A DNA stretch of 64,000 nt from Distichodus sexfasciatus (lineage: Eukaryota; Chordata; Actinopteri; Characiformes; Distichodontidae). The stretch is taken from the NCBI GenBank assembly GCA_032718565.1, contig JAVGVS010000504.1, forward strand, positions 62,001 through 126,000, given 5' to 3'. The notes beneath the pieces are model-generated. The model was given only the letters and a program-made list of their open reading frames with translations. It was not told the DNA's origin and did no database searches. This document shows, one piece after another, positions 11,759 to 23,175 of the stretch; position 1 is the stretch's first letter; every line of letters starts with the position of its first letter. The position numbers and the translations under genes are program-made.

Positions 11759-11851
11759 TATGCGTTATGTTCATTGTAACTTGTAATAGATGTTAAATTT
11801 GGTCATCCAATGAAACCCGATGGAATGAGGTGATGGAAGTCTCTGTCTGCA

Positions 11852-11881
11852 GTAATAATAATAATAATAATAATAATAATA
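11852..11881. repeat. (AAT)n microsatellite
   Basis: About ten uninterrupted trinucleotide units. Confidence 0.95.
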
Positions 11882-12324
11882 CACCACTGGGGGAAAAATA
11901 TTAGTTTTTCTGTGGTTTTCTTAGGCATTCCCTGTCATGTGATGAGGATATGCTTGAGGGAGAAAAGTCTTTTTGATGTGTCTTACCTCAATTCATGCTG
12001 TGAGTGTGTGTGTCCAGCTATGTCCATGTTCATGCCTGTGCCTAGTCACGTCAAAGTGCACTCTGGAATGTTTTAGATACGCTGTGATGGTTAGAATCAC
12101 TGTGGCCTCTTTCCACATATTCGGACGTGGTGTGAGGACCAAAGACATGCCACACTTCAAAGACTCTCTCTCCCAGCATGCACTGGTGAAAACATCTTAC
12201 AAAACACCTCCAAGCAACACTGCCACACACAAACAAACACACACTCATGGACCTCACCGGCTGCTTTGTAATGTGGGTTTTCTGGTCGACTGAGATCACT
12301 GGGTCCAGAGTGGGGATAAATAGT

Positions 12325-12430
12325 GTTGTAGTACTCGAGATCGGTTTGAGATCAGTTTTTGAAGGTCTTGGTCTTGTCTCAGTCTCGACGCACTCTGGTC
12401 TCATTCAGGACTTGGTCTCGGTTTAGGTGA
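12325..12430. mobile_element. fragment of GAGACC-type hAT MITE
   Basis: The stretch begins TAGTGTTGTAGTACTCGAGA and continues with GGTCTTGGTCTTGTCTCAGT, matching one end of the element at 10449-11127. The other end is not present. Confidence 0.65.
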
Positions 12431-12685
12431 CAATGTCACACAAGGACTGCTGCAGTTTTGGAGATGCACTTACCAAGCTGTCTAGTCATCACCACAATTT
12501 GGCGCTTGACAAAGTAGCTCAAATCCTTACGTTTACCAATTTTTCATGCTTCTAACACATTACATTTTCACTTGCTGTCAAATATATCCACTCACTGCTG
12601 GGGGTCATTGTTAGGAGTTAATCAATATTATTCACTTCACCTGTCACTGGTCAAACTGTTACTGACGATTGATGTATATCTGTTA

Positions 12686-12931
12686 AAGTGAAAGTGAGTG
12701 ATTATTTGTCATTGTGAACACACCACAGCACAGCACACAGTGCACCACAACGAAATCTGACCTCTGCATTTAACCCCTCTGTGAAGGAGCAGTGGGCAGC
12801 TAACAAGGGCAGCACCCAGGGAGCAGTGCTTGGGGACGGTACCTTCCTCGTAAGTACCTCAATCCGGCCCTGGATTTGAATCAGCAACCTTCAGATCACG
12901 AGGCGAACACCCTACCGTTGCGTCACCAGCT
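12686..12931 (-). mobile_element. tRNA-derived SINE, copy 7 (full length)
   Basis: Near full-length reverse copy, from AAAGTGAGTGATTATTTGTC to the head near ACCCTACCGTTGCGTCACCA. It is useful as a reference for the consensus. Confidence 0.9.
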
Positions 12932-13545
12932 GTTTTATAGCAACACAGTGTAATGTAGGTCTCCCTACAAATGAGAAACGGTATTGCCTGAAACTACTAT
13001 CGTAAAATCTGTCGCAGTAATACACGTGTATTTATTGACAAGCCAACGAGACCGGTGAACTTCCTGAAGGAGGACAAATAACGTGCAATCAGTGTCTTCA
13101 GCCCAGGTAAAGTAGCCTTACAGCATTTTATTCAAACATGAATATTGTTTTGGTTTTTTTAATATCAGAAACAAAAGATAATGCGACAAAATGAAAAGAT
13201 AGTGTTTTGGTTTTCATCTCGGCCTGCCCTTTAGCCGCTTTAGCCATGACCGCTAGGCTACTTCTACCTTTAGCTCTGAGTTGGCGCCTCTGTACTACGC
13301 CTTCTCCATAATGCAGATTCCTGTTTCAGGTTTGTATTCATATTCTAAATTCAATGTGATATTTTTACTACACATTTTACTTTCTTTGTCACCGTTAACA
13401 GCAATGGGAAGGAGGCCATCATTGTGTTGAATGTCCAGAGTAAAGTCCAGCTGAACTCCTCATAGACTTTGTCTCTTAGTCATAGAAATCTGGAGCAGAT
13501 GTGGACCGGGCCAGCTTCCTTTAACTTGGTGCCATGTTTGTTCAC

Positions 13546-13606
13546 CCTCTCTCTCTCTCTCTCTCTCTCTCCACTCTCTCTCTCACTCACACACACACAC
13601 ACACGC
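13546..13606. repeat. (CT)n(CA)n microsatellite
   Basis: A CT run interrupted once by CCA, followed by a CA run. Confidence 0.95.
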
Positions 13607-13754
13607 ACATCTAGACCATCTGGGGTAGGTTTCCTCCGTTTCTAAAGAGTCAGCGTGGCTTTCACATCTCAGACTGCTTTGGGGAAAGATAGCGTTTCAA
13701 ACAAACTACAAACATATGCAAGCAGAAACTGTTCACAGTGGATGTTGTCGATTT

Positions 13755-14130
13755 TAGGAGCAGGGTTGTGAGTAACATTACAAAAATAACGCAATTACTG
13801 TAATGCATTACTTTTATATATTTCATATTTACATATTTCAGTAACATGTTACAACACACTTTTATCCCAAATTTAGTGCTGTTTTTAAAAAAATCAACAC
13901 TGTGAGACCTTTAGTACAAGATTTAGTACAAGATTTCCTACAGAGTGTATGCCTACAGTCATTATGCTACACCACATCGCCCTACATTTTATCCAAGTCC
14001 TACTTCCACAGTTGGTAAGTAACTCAAGTAACTCAAAAGTGTAACACGTTACAGTTTAGAGACAGTAATGTTGTAACGTAGCCAATTACTTAAAAATAAC
14101 TAACTAGTAATCCTGCCTGACACTGGTTAG
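13755..14130. mobile_element. degenerate hAT-like element (TAAC/GTTA-rich)
   Basis: Phrases GTAACATTACAAAAATAACG, AACACGTTACAG and CTAACTAGTAATCC resemble the subterminal repeats of the hAT element at 59559-60415. Ends and target duplication are not clear, so limits are approximate. Confidence 0.5.
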
Positions 14131-14409
14131 CAGACACTGTTTTTAATAGCAAATATCTTTTTGTCATTCATTCTTATTTGCCTTTGCGACTTTTTAAGCA
14201 TGACATATTTTCATTTTAAGTTTCCTTTCACAAAAAATGCACTGAAACAAGTTTAACATTTACATCATTTATCAGATGCTCTTATCCAGCATGATTTACA
14301 TTTACTAATTTTTACTTTAATTTTAATCATAAGTAGCTTGTAGTTTGAAAAGCGACCATTTAAAAGCAGCTTCCCCAAAACTGCAGAGAACTCCAAACCA
14401 CAAACTACA

Positions 14410-14645
14410 GTAGATATGATCAACCCGTGATCGGAAATTTGCCAGTGCGAATCCCTGGGGCCTTTAAAGGTACCACTGAGGTACTCATGAGCAGGGTTCC
14501 GTCCCCAACCACTGCTCCCCATGTTAGCTGCCCACTGCTCCTTCATGGATGGGTCAAATCCAGAGGTTACATTTCATTGTGGTGCAATGTGTGCTGTGGT
14601 GTGGTGTGTTCACAATGATCTAATCACTCACTTTCACTTTCACTT
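14410..14645 (+). mobile_element. tRNA-derived SINE, copy 8
   Basis: Plus-strand copy with a diverged head, an intact body and a clear CACTTTCACTTTCACTT tail. A fragment resembling a V-SINE tail (TTATCAGATGCTCTTATCCA) lies just upstream at about 14270. Confidence 0.87.
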
Positions 14646-15903
14646 GGTCATCCTAAAAATCAAAGTGGATTTCATGGGGGTCGTATGAATGAGAAACCAA
14701 ATTATTCTTAGTGATTGTACCTTCTCTAAAAATTAATTTCCAGTAAAATAACAAACAGCTCTTCAAATGTCTATAATTCATGTTATATGTGTGACAAGAA
14801 ACTCCAAAATTCATACTTCATGCCATGTGTTTGATTTCAAGTGTGACTATGTGAGTAAAAATTTGAAATATGCATTTAGATCAGTTTGACAGGTGGGAAA
14901 GACAATCGAACTTGTTTATTCTGTTGAGGTTATGCAACGCTGTGCACACTCTTCAATATTTATTTGATTTTGAGTGGCATATTAGACGCGAGCCAAAAAA
15001 CAAACACAGTATAGTGTAGGAGTTTTGCTTTAAAGTGAATTATACTGAAATTATCCTTTAGGTTTGGTTCTGTTGATCAGCATTGCGGTGTGGCAGCGCG
15101 CCACGTCTCGGCAATACAATGGAGACGTGGAATGATTGATGACTACAAACTTCAAATTCAAGAACCTCTGTGGTTAGCGAAAATCATACTATTGTTCCTT
15201 TTTCATGAATAGCAAAATGTCAAGGGAAAACCGGTCGGGTAAGCGGATCTTCCAGCGTTCATAAATGCAGCCGTATCCTTGTTCCGACACAGTTCGGCAA
15301 TTGTGTTGAAAATTTAGATGACCTTAACCAAATCCCTGAGGCGTTCTCCAGGTAGGGTTTGCCCCGATTTAGCCCCTGTGTGTGGTATTATGTAAATCTT
15401 AGCCAGCATTGTCTTATTGTCTCAGGAAGTTGGTACTGCGGGGGATGTTATGATTCCACAGTTTTTGTGAAAACATTCAAACTGGTACTTCAGTTCCTAA
15501 TCACAATCCAAAGCCCTAGCTGAAATCCAGAAGGGAGTCTGTTTCTCAAAGCAGGTTGCTAGATCCAGGTTCCAGCTTCATGTCTTCTACCAGACCTGAC
15601 TAGATCCGGACTAGACCAAGATCTTTTGAATTTCAGCCATTAACCAATTCACCAATGGATATTTTTTAAAACAGCAATGGCAGATGATGGTGTCTTTCAG
15701 TAATTTCTGGAACCTAGCAGCAAATGCTATCAGTGCATTAAGACATGATGTGAATTAAAACAAACAACACATTGAGCCAGAATACTGGTGGACATTAACA
15801 ACAAGAAGCGTTAACAATGAACATCCTATCACTTGTAATTGGAGAATTAGTGAAAACGCTTTTAAACGTGTTTTGGGGGAAGATAAATATTAGGGGCAAA
15901 TAT

Positions 15904-16125
15904 TGGTAGTGTAATGCTTAGGGAGTTGACCCTGTGATTGGAAGGTCACCGGTTTAAGTCCCGAACTGCTAAAGGTACCACTGAGATACTCATAAACAAG
16001 GTACCATCTCCAAGCACTGCTCTGCCCGCTGCTCTTTCATTGATGGGTCAAATGCAGAGGTCACATTTTGTTGGGTGTTGGGTTATGATGTGTTCACAAT
16101 AACATATAATAACTCACTTAAATAT
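15904..16125 (+). mobile_element. tRNA-derived SINE, copy 9
   Basis: Plus-strand copy with box B as GGTTTAAGTCC. The middle and the tail are diverged. Confidence 0.82.
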
Positions 16126-16758
16126 AACATTAGCACATGTGATTATATGATAGTGAGTAAAGGTGGTAAAATGAGGATGACAGAACAGATCTGCAAAACG
16201 TGCTTTCCATGCGTGAGTGTATTAAGTATGAATCATAGTCACTAGTCTGTATCCTTCACACTTATCTGAAAGTCATAACGATCACATTTGAGGTTAAGTC
16301 ATTAAGATGACCTAGGCTCTCGGACACAAGGAGATTACTGAAAATAGCACATTCTTCTGAGTAAATATATTGTGGTATGTGTTCTCTGAGTAGCCAGACA
16401 AGTTTAAAAACTATTTTGAGTTAAAATACGCATTTGGGTTCATCTAAGTTGGGTTACAAACATACATTCACATGCTATCAGCGACATCCTCCTCCTCTGC
16501 TTCTCTTCTCCTCACACCTTCCTCTCTATCATTTTTACAGCATGTCTTTGTTGGACTCGTCCCTAACAGTCTGTCACTCGGCTCTTCCACTATCTCATAT
16601 CTGCACCTTCCTCGGTTTTTTTCAATGAACACTGTTTTTCATTCCATTCATATCATTTTCTCAAAAGGTGCCAACAGACTTTGATTTTGAATTAAATTAG
16701 CAAAACAGTGATTCCAATACTGCTCACCACACCTTAAATGTGTAACTTTGATATTATA

Positions 16759-16903
16759 ACATTTAACAGTGACAACTTTGACAGTGAACAAACTTCTCAC
16801 AAAAAACAACATTTAACAGTGACAACTTTAACAGTGAACAAACTTCTCACAAAAAACAACATTTAACAGTGACAACTTTAACAGTGAACAAACTTCTCAC
16901 AAA
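16759..16903. repeat. 50-base tandem repeat, three units
   Basis: The unit containing ATTTAACAGTGACAACTTT starts at 16761, 16811 and 16861, so the period is exactly 50. Units differ by a single base (TTTGACAG versus TTTAACAG), which indicates a recent expansion. Confidence 0.95.
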
Positions 16904-16994
16904 GCGGATAGAGTCGTCAATCTTGCTTTGTTGTGTTTCATAGGTGTTGTTGTTGGAGAGTGGCTAATTAGAATGAGCAACACTGCTAACTTAA

Positions 16995-17463
16995 GGACCT
17001 GTGTCCACCAAACACCTAAGCGCCTTCAGTGGGAAAAACTCTTCACTTTTAGAACAACGCCAGGCTCGTCATTGTCACTATTCTCTTACTAGCCAATCAA
17101 AATCTAGGAAGGGGCGGGACATATAAATCTCTCCCAGCTGTTTTCTTGCACGGTTTATCTCATGCAGCCAATCTCTACGTCTCAAAGACATGTGAGTATC
17201 TGGTTCAAACGCTGCCGCTAACGCCAAGATGGAATTTCTCTCCATTGGAAAGATAATCTTGTCGGCTAAACTACAGATCTCAAAAGAACACGTTACAATG
17301 TTTACATGAAATAAGAACGAATGAGGAAGAACCCAATGATGCTTTTCGTAACTTAGCAATGGCAAGGGCTGAGAGAAGTGCCAAAAAAGTGCAGGTACAG
17401 CGCTCTGGAAGTGAGATTTTGACCGCTCTCAGTGCAACAACTGTGTTTGGTGGACACAGGCCC
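16995..17463. mobile_element. Harbinger-like MITE
   Basis: The left end GGACCTGTGTCCACCAAACA and the right end TGTTTGGTGGACACAGGCCC form an inverted repeat with one mismatch over 20 bases. Flanking TAA on each side (16992-16994 and 17464-17466) is the 3-bp target duplication expected of PIF/Harbinger elements. There is no transposase. A diverged relative lies at 26343-26745. Confidence 0.8.
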
Positions 17464-17507
17464 TAAAACTACTACATTTTTAGTAGCTTATCAGTAGCAA
17501 AAATACT

Positions 17508-18225
17508 TATGGACAAAAGTATTGGGACCCATCTCTTAATTATTGAATTCAGGTGTTTCAATCAGACTCACTGTCTGGGGTGAAAATGAGTTGCTCTGAA
17601 GAGCTCAGTGATACTGGCGTGGTACTGTGATAGGATGCCACATTTGCAAGTGGTAAGTTGTAAGTGGTATTATCGGCCAGAGGAAGTATTTCGGAACAAC
17701 AGCAACTAGTAAAGCTACAGTGTGGGGTCAACAACTGCTAAGATCCATGGTGTGTAAACGTCATCAATGCTCTGCTGATTTCATAGCTGAAGAGGCTGAA
17801 GAAAAACTGTGAGGCGTGAGCTTCATGGAACAGATTTCCACGGCCGAGCAGCTGCATGCAAGCCTCACATCACCACGAGTCCAATGTGCACTGTGGAGGA
17901 GTGGAAACATTCTGTGGGGTGAATGAATCACACTCTGTTTGGCAGCTCGGTGTGGAAGAACTTGACTGTCCCTGCACAGAGCACAGACCTTAACCTCATC
18001 CAGCACCTTTGGGATGAAGTGGAGCAGAGATTGCGAGCCAGGCCTTCTCGCCCAACATCAGCGCCTGACCCAAGAAATGCTCCACTAAAAAAAATATGCA
18101 TAAACACCCACAGAAACACTGTGAAATCATGTGGAAAGTCTTCCAAGAAGAGTGGAAGCTGTTGTAGCTGCAAAGGGAGAACCAACTTTATATTTTTAAT
18201 ACTAAAGTCCATGTTGGTGTAAAGA
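17508..18225 (+). mobile_element. Tc1-like transposon relic, internally deleted
   Basis: The start ATGGACAAAAGTATTGGGAC is the terminal repeat of a widespread fish Tc1 family. The right terminal repeat is not seen; a TA-flanked MITE begins at 18234. The coding remainder jumps from the region around the first catalytic aspartate (about 17915, where the expected aspartate reads asparagine) straight to the region before the second. Confidence 0.83.
17770..18180 (+). pseudogene. Tc1 transposase relic
   Basis: Recognisable blocks occur in order: a stretch ending near GAATGAATCACACTCTGTTT (the DES block, altered), then VPAQSTDLN with IQHLWDEVEQRLRARPSR in the frame from 17923, then eroded C-terminal residues. 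A large internal deletion lies at about 17945. The frame reads on past it, but in-frame stops lie upstream and the first aspartate is lost, so this is a dead copy. Confidence 0.85.
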
Positions 18226-18233
18226 TCAATATA

Positions 18234-18858
18234 TGTGACCCTCCACGGCAAAACTTGTTGCAATGGAGGTTTCCGAGAAAAAAAAACGACTGTTTATGTT
18301 GCGTGGGGTAAAATTTTGGATTTTTTGTTTTTAGTGTTTTGAAACAGTGGAAGGTCTATACTGTACTGTTGTGAATAAATTTGGCTGAAAAACTTACCCT
18401 TTCCATCCTAAAAACGTGACTTTCTTGAGGTGAGGAATTCAATTCCAGCAGAATGTTAAAAGTTTCTGTTTTGACCGCTCTACTTCAATATTTACGGTAA
18501 ATCCACTGGTTGACTAGCGTGAAGATATTTCTCCGGAATCCATCTCCGTCTCCCGAGTTCAGTTAACCTAACGCAGGTAGGCTATCCGTGTGGCTGTGAA
18601 TGCAGCGTAGGCTACCGTACATACAAACGTAGCCGTGACCGCACCAAGCGTCTGTGAGTGCTACGTCGATAGTCAACTTCAAAGGCAGATTTCTCTGTTT
18701 CTCACTTGGTGTGACAAAAGAAATCTGACTCCTTTGAATGTTGATATCTCAGTCATATGTCGTCCCATTCATTCAATATAGGTATCATTTTGAAGGTTGA
18801 TTTATGCCCTTTCATGAAAACATGATAACAAGCGACTGGTTTTGGGTGGAGGGTCACA
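18234..18858 (+). mobile_element. TA-flanked MITE, copy 2 (full length)
   Basis: This 625-base element starts TGTGACCCTCCACGGCAAAA and ends TGGAGGGTCACA, with TA on both sides. It matches copy 3 (22456-23092) very closely by eye throughout, including CCGGAATCCATCTCCGTCTC and CAGGTAGGCTATCCGTGTGG. No coding frame spans it. Terminal repeats and TA flanks suggest a Tc1/mariner-mobilised non-autonomous element. Confidence 0.88.
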
Positions 18859-18859
18859 T

Positions 18860-19730
18860 ATGTTCATTTTTAGAGGTCCAAGCACAGTGTTCTGTTTATT
18901 TTATTTTATTTTTTTTCTGCTACTAAATGGAATGTTCAGCTTGAACCGTAAGTTGCAGAAGGCTGAAATTTTCAGGGTAAGTAGGAATAGTGTGAAACTC
19001 GTCCGAAAATTGTATGGGAAAATGTGTTTTGACCTCTAGGGTCCTCTGTCATAAAGATTAGTATTAGCAGTGTGTGGGTGTGTGTCTATGGCATTTGTGA
19101 CTTTTGCTTGGGCCCCCTTTGTTGCCGCTTGCGGCTATATTTATTTTAATGATTACTGTCATTTGTTTTGGAGTGAAAGGTCAAATTCCTTGTGAGTGTT
19201 AACTTTACCTTAACTGATTCTGATTCTTGTTGTTCTGATTTTATAGAGAGAGTTTGAGAGGTTACGTGCACAGCACAGGGGCCCTTTTTGTGAATCTGTG
19301 AAATGTATTTCGGTCTAACTGTAATGTTTCCTCTACTTCCTTTCTTCTTCAACTCTCTGATGTCATCAAAGTTTTAAAGACAACAGAGACCTTATATTCA
19401 AGATCAAAAAATGATGATTACTGCATTGCCGTGCACCTGAGGACCTTAAACAAAGAGAAGCCAGCGAGAATCTGATCGGCCCCAAGTGCAGACGCTAACA
19501 CAAACACTGCATGAATCCAGGACAACCTGTGCTGTTGTTTCAGGGTTACGATGGATGAGACCCGGACTCTTTCATCCAGCGCTACACTCCCTCACTCCGG
19601 CGGCCAGTGCTGTTTGATCTCTCACTGTAATAACATTGTTTTAAGCTTGTGGTTCTTAATAAGCGATGTTAGGTAAGAGTATGTGCAGAAGTCAGAACTG
19701 TAAAGTCGCGCTTTATGCATATGGTGTGTT
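18860..19730. other. no gene recognised
   Basis: Mostly unique-looking sequence; no supported exon. Confidence 0.4.
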
Positions 19731-19734
19731 TGTG

Positions 19735-19890
19735 TGTGTGTGCAAGGAAAGTTGGTAGTTGGATTGGGACGCGGCCGGTCGCGGTTCAAAGGGTATATAA
19801 GGAGTCATTTCCTTGCGGTGAATCGCTCTGCCATTGAGTCAACCTGGCCCTTTTTCCGATTCACTTCGGCATCAACTGTGAGTACTCCAG
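19735..19890 (+). promoter_or_regulatory. TATA-box promoter-like segment with splice donor
   Basis: A GC-rich stretch (ACGCGGCCGGTCGCGG) is followed by a good TATA box (GGTATATAAGGAG, about 19791). About 75 bases further is a strong donor-like CAACTGTGAGTACT. This is the layout of a core promoter with a short non-coding first exon, or of an LTR promoter and its leader. No coding sequence or downstream exon can be tied to it. It may equally be the U3/R part of an old retroelement. Confidence 0.35.
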
Positions 19891-20436
19891 TTATTGGGTT
19901 CATCTCTTTCATAGAGTGTGTGCTGTTAGAACTCGGGTTATTGTGGTAATCCTAACTCTTTGTGTAAGAGCGTTCTTAAATCAACTCGCGTGGCCATCCT
20001 TCCTATTCGTGCTCTCAGCCGCATTTGGGTTAACCACCACGCTACAAGGGCTAACGGCTAACGGTTATATCCTCACAAAACTGTCGAATTGTGAAAGTGA
20101 GGCATTCGGTTCAAATCCTAACCAGATCCCTGTCCGAATCGGGAGCATTCCGACAGCCGCCTAACCCGGCCGCTGGAAGTTTGTAAGCGTCTGTCTATTC
20201 GCCATATCCTCATCAGATCACTGACAGAGATTTATCTGTTTTATTTTTTGGGGGGGGGTTTGCAATTACATCTAATGTTTAAAAATGAACCATTTTTGGA
20301 CTGACACAGGCACAAAGTCACCAATGTCACTGATTGATTGCGTTAAACATGAAAATTGGCATCAGAAATTTAATTTTTTTGCCCTTAGTATTTTGCAAGA
20401 TAGTCCAGTTTACATTGACTTTGTTGATTGATGTCT

Positions 20437-20778
20437 ACAATAATTAAATTAATTCATTCGTTATCCAAACCGCTTAATCCCAACTGGGGTCGCGGGGGGA
20501 CCAGAGCCTATCCTGGAAACTACAGGCACAAGGCAGGGATCCAACCCTGGGAAGGTGCCAACACACTGCAGGGCACACATTCACACCTTGCGGAGTCACC
20601 AATTAACCTAAATTGCATGTTTTTGCACTGTGGGAGGAAACCCAAGGCCCCGGCGGAATCCCACGCAAACACGGGGACAGCATGCAAACTCCACACAGAA
20701 AGACCTTACGGCCGACCCGGCAATCGAACCCAGCACCTTCTCGTTGTGAGGCGGCAGCACTAACCACTTCACTAGAAA
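20437..20778 (-). mobile_element. GGCGGCACGGTGG-type repeat, near full length
   Basis: In reverse complement this reads from a tRNA-like head (GAGGCGGCAGCACTAACCAC on the plus strand) through a box-B-like GGCAATCGAACCC and TGTGTGGAGTTTGCATG-type sequence to CAGTTGGGATTAAGCGGTTT. It is a common interspersed fish repeat; partial copies lie at 25465, 27450 and 46507-47180. It is more likely SINE-like than DNA transposon, but class is not certain. Confidence 0.75.
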
Positions 20779-21158
20779 TGTTTTTCTGAATTCAGAATGG
20801 TGGTAGTTTCTAGTAGCGTATTAATTTTTTACTAGCGTTAATTCCTACTAACTTTCTACTGACATAACCCTGATATATGTTGTTTTTCACTTTCAGCACA
20901 AGTAATTAATGTTGTAAGCAGTAAATAATATGAAATAATTGAATTTAAGTTACAGTTTGTCTTGCAACTTACTCTGAATCTGCTTTAACTAAAGTTTCCT
21001 CACTTATTTTACCCAACTCTCATTACATCACAGGCTCATGGCTTCAGACCAGTAAGGTTTTAGTGCCAGTTTGGAACTGACTTTATGGTACCGAAAAATA
21101 TGGCAATGGGTCCAACTGGGAACTGGCACCAACACAAATGCAGTGGAAAAAAGTTTAA

Positions 21159-21182
21159 GAGTGTGTGTGTGTGTGTGTGTAA
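21159..21182. repeat. (GT)n microsatellite
   Basis: Short uninterrupted GT run. Confidence 0.9.
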
Positions 21183-22074
21183 GGTTGAGTGTGTTTAACC
21201 CCGTGCTCCCACAGCAGAGCAGGTGTTCGGCATAAAGAAGACGTCATTGTTGGTTTTCTCGTGTCGTCCAGAGTCCGAGAGCGGAGGGACGCCGCCTGCT
21301 TTGCCGGAACTCATACACTTCACTGAGGATCCTTTGTTCTTGCTGATGTTTAATTCGATATTCCTGCTGATGTGTCTTTGCATATCTGTGTGTGTGTGTG
21401 TGTTAAAGAGAAGGACGTATTGTTAAATCTGCTGTGTAACGCATCACAAGGAAGCGCTGTAGGTGGGGGATGTGACTTATTCCTCTCGTAGGACCTCCAT
21501 CCCTCCGTCGAGCCCGTCCATAAACAAACACATTAGAACCATCTGGCCCAGTAACGGCCTCTTTGTGAATGAGGAGTTTGTGCAAAAAGCTGTGTTAAAA
21601 TATCAGCGCCTGCAATAAATAAATGTGCTGTAACATTGAAGCGCCATGTTTTGCTGACATCTCCAGCTGAAATATCTCCTCAGAAAGTCAAAACGGAAGT
21701 GTTGCCTAACTCTGAAAAAGGCCTGGACAAGTAAAAAAGATCTTTTATTTCTTTATTTATTATTCATTTTTGGGGTCATCCAAGATTATTCCAGGGAAAG
21801 AGAGGCCCCCACTTCTGGAGATAATGCCTAAATTTTGCCAAAATGTTGTGAAAGAATGAGATGCTGAGAACAACTTTAACTCTTTGATTGAAAAAGGGCT
21901 TCTGTTTTAGATTAGACAAAGCAAAAAGCAAAATAACCTTTTTTACTCACAGAACATCCAGTGGTTCAACCATATTTCTTGAGAGCAGAAAGCAGAATGT
22001 GATAGAAAAAGCCTCATGATTGGACATTAATATGACAAGGGTTTGGATTCCACATAGTGTCCTGGTTTAAGTGT

Positions 22075-22296
22075 ATGAGAGATTATGATTGTTATCATGA
22101 ACACAGCACAGCACAGCACACAGTGCATCACAGCCAAATGTGACTTCTGCATTTGACCCATCCATGAAGGAGCAGTGGGCAGTTTTTTGGCAGCACCCAG
22201 GAAGAAAGCAAGGTAACTTTACCAGTCTGAGATTCGAACTGGTGACCCTCACTAACCGTTACACTCTTAACTGACCCAAAGGCTATCAACTGCCCC
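22075..22296 (-). mobile_element. tRNA-derived SINE, copy 10
   Basis: Reverse copy missing the GGTACC-rich middle; head ends in AACTGCCCC. Confidence 0.85.
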
Positions 22297-22455
22297 AACA
22301 CTTGAGGGCTCGCCACTTCTGCCAATTCAACCCCAATCAGAAACATCTACTAGCTGAAAATATACTTAATATTTGTATCTTTTGTAACTGTATAGCACTT
22401 TGCCATGACACATCACTATTTGTTAAAAACAGAAGTAACTTTTAAAGCTACAATA

Positions 22456-23092
22456 TGTGACCCTCCACGGCAAAATCAGTCGCTTGTTGCAACGGAGGTA
22501 TCTGAGAAAAATGAGCGTTTATGTTGTGTGGGGTAAAATTTTGGATTTTTTGTTTTTAGTGTTTTGAAACAGTGGAAGGTCTATACTGTACTGTTGTGAA
22601 TAAATTTGGCTGAAAACTTACCCTTTCCATCCTAAAACTGTGACTTTCTTGAGGTGAGGAAATCAATTCCAGCAGAATGTTAAAAGGTTCTGTTTTGACC
22701 GCTCTACTTCAATATTTACGGTAAATGCACTGGTTGACTAGCGTGAAGATATTTCTCCGGAATCCATCTCCGTCTCCCGAGTTCAGTTAACCTAACGCAG
22801 GTAGGCTATCCGTGTGGCTGTGAATGCAGCGTAGGCTACCGTAAATACAAACGTAGCCGCGACCGCACCAAGCGTCTGTGAGTGCTACGGCGATAGTCAA
22901 CTTCAAAGGCAGATTTCTCCGTTTCTCACTTGGCGTGACAGGAGAAACCCGACTCCTTTGAATGTTGATATCTCAGTCATATGTCGTCCCATTCATTCGA
23001 TATAGGTATCGATTTATGCCCTTTCATGAAAACATAATAACTCAATTTAGAAAATTTGCGACAAGTGACTGGTTTTGCCGTGGAGGGTTACA
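22456..23092 (+). mobile_element. TA-flanked MITE, copy 3 (full length)
   Basis: This 637-base element is flanked by TA (22454-22455 and 23093-23094). The left end is TGTGACCCTCCACGGCAAAA and the right end is TTTTGCCGTGGAGGGTTACA, a clear terminal inverted repeat of about 45 bases. It is the best preserved copy and keeps a stretch near 23040 (ACTCAATTTAGAAAATTTGC) that copy 2 has lost. Confidence 0.9.
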
Positions 23093-23095
23093 TAT

Positions 23096-23175
23096 TTTGA
23101 AAGAGCTTTGCTACTGATAAGCTACAGAAAAACGTAGCTAGTGCTTACTTATAGTTAGCTACTTCCCAACACTGT
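23096..23175. mobile_element. hAT-like element end
   Basis: The segment ends TAGCTACTTCCCAACACTG, a typical hAT terminus matching the CAGTGTTGGG start used by the elements at 35785 and 59559. Only this end is present, directly right of the MITE. Confidence 0.5.

Noticed and set aside
21195..21426. Possible exon after an acceptor-like CTCCCACAG with frame GIKKTSLLVFSCRPESES
   Set aside because: No homologue recognised and no donor in a sensible position; the downstream part is GT-rich.
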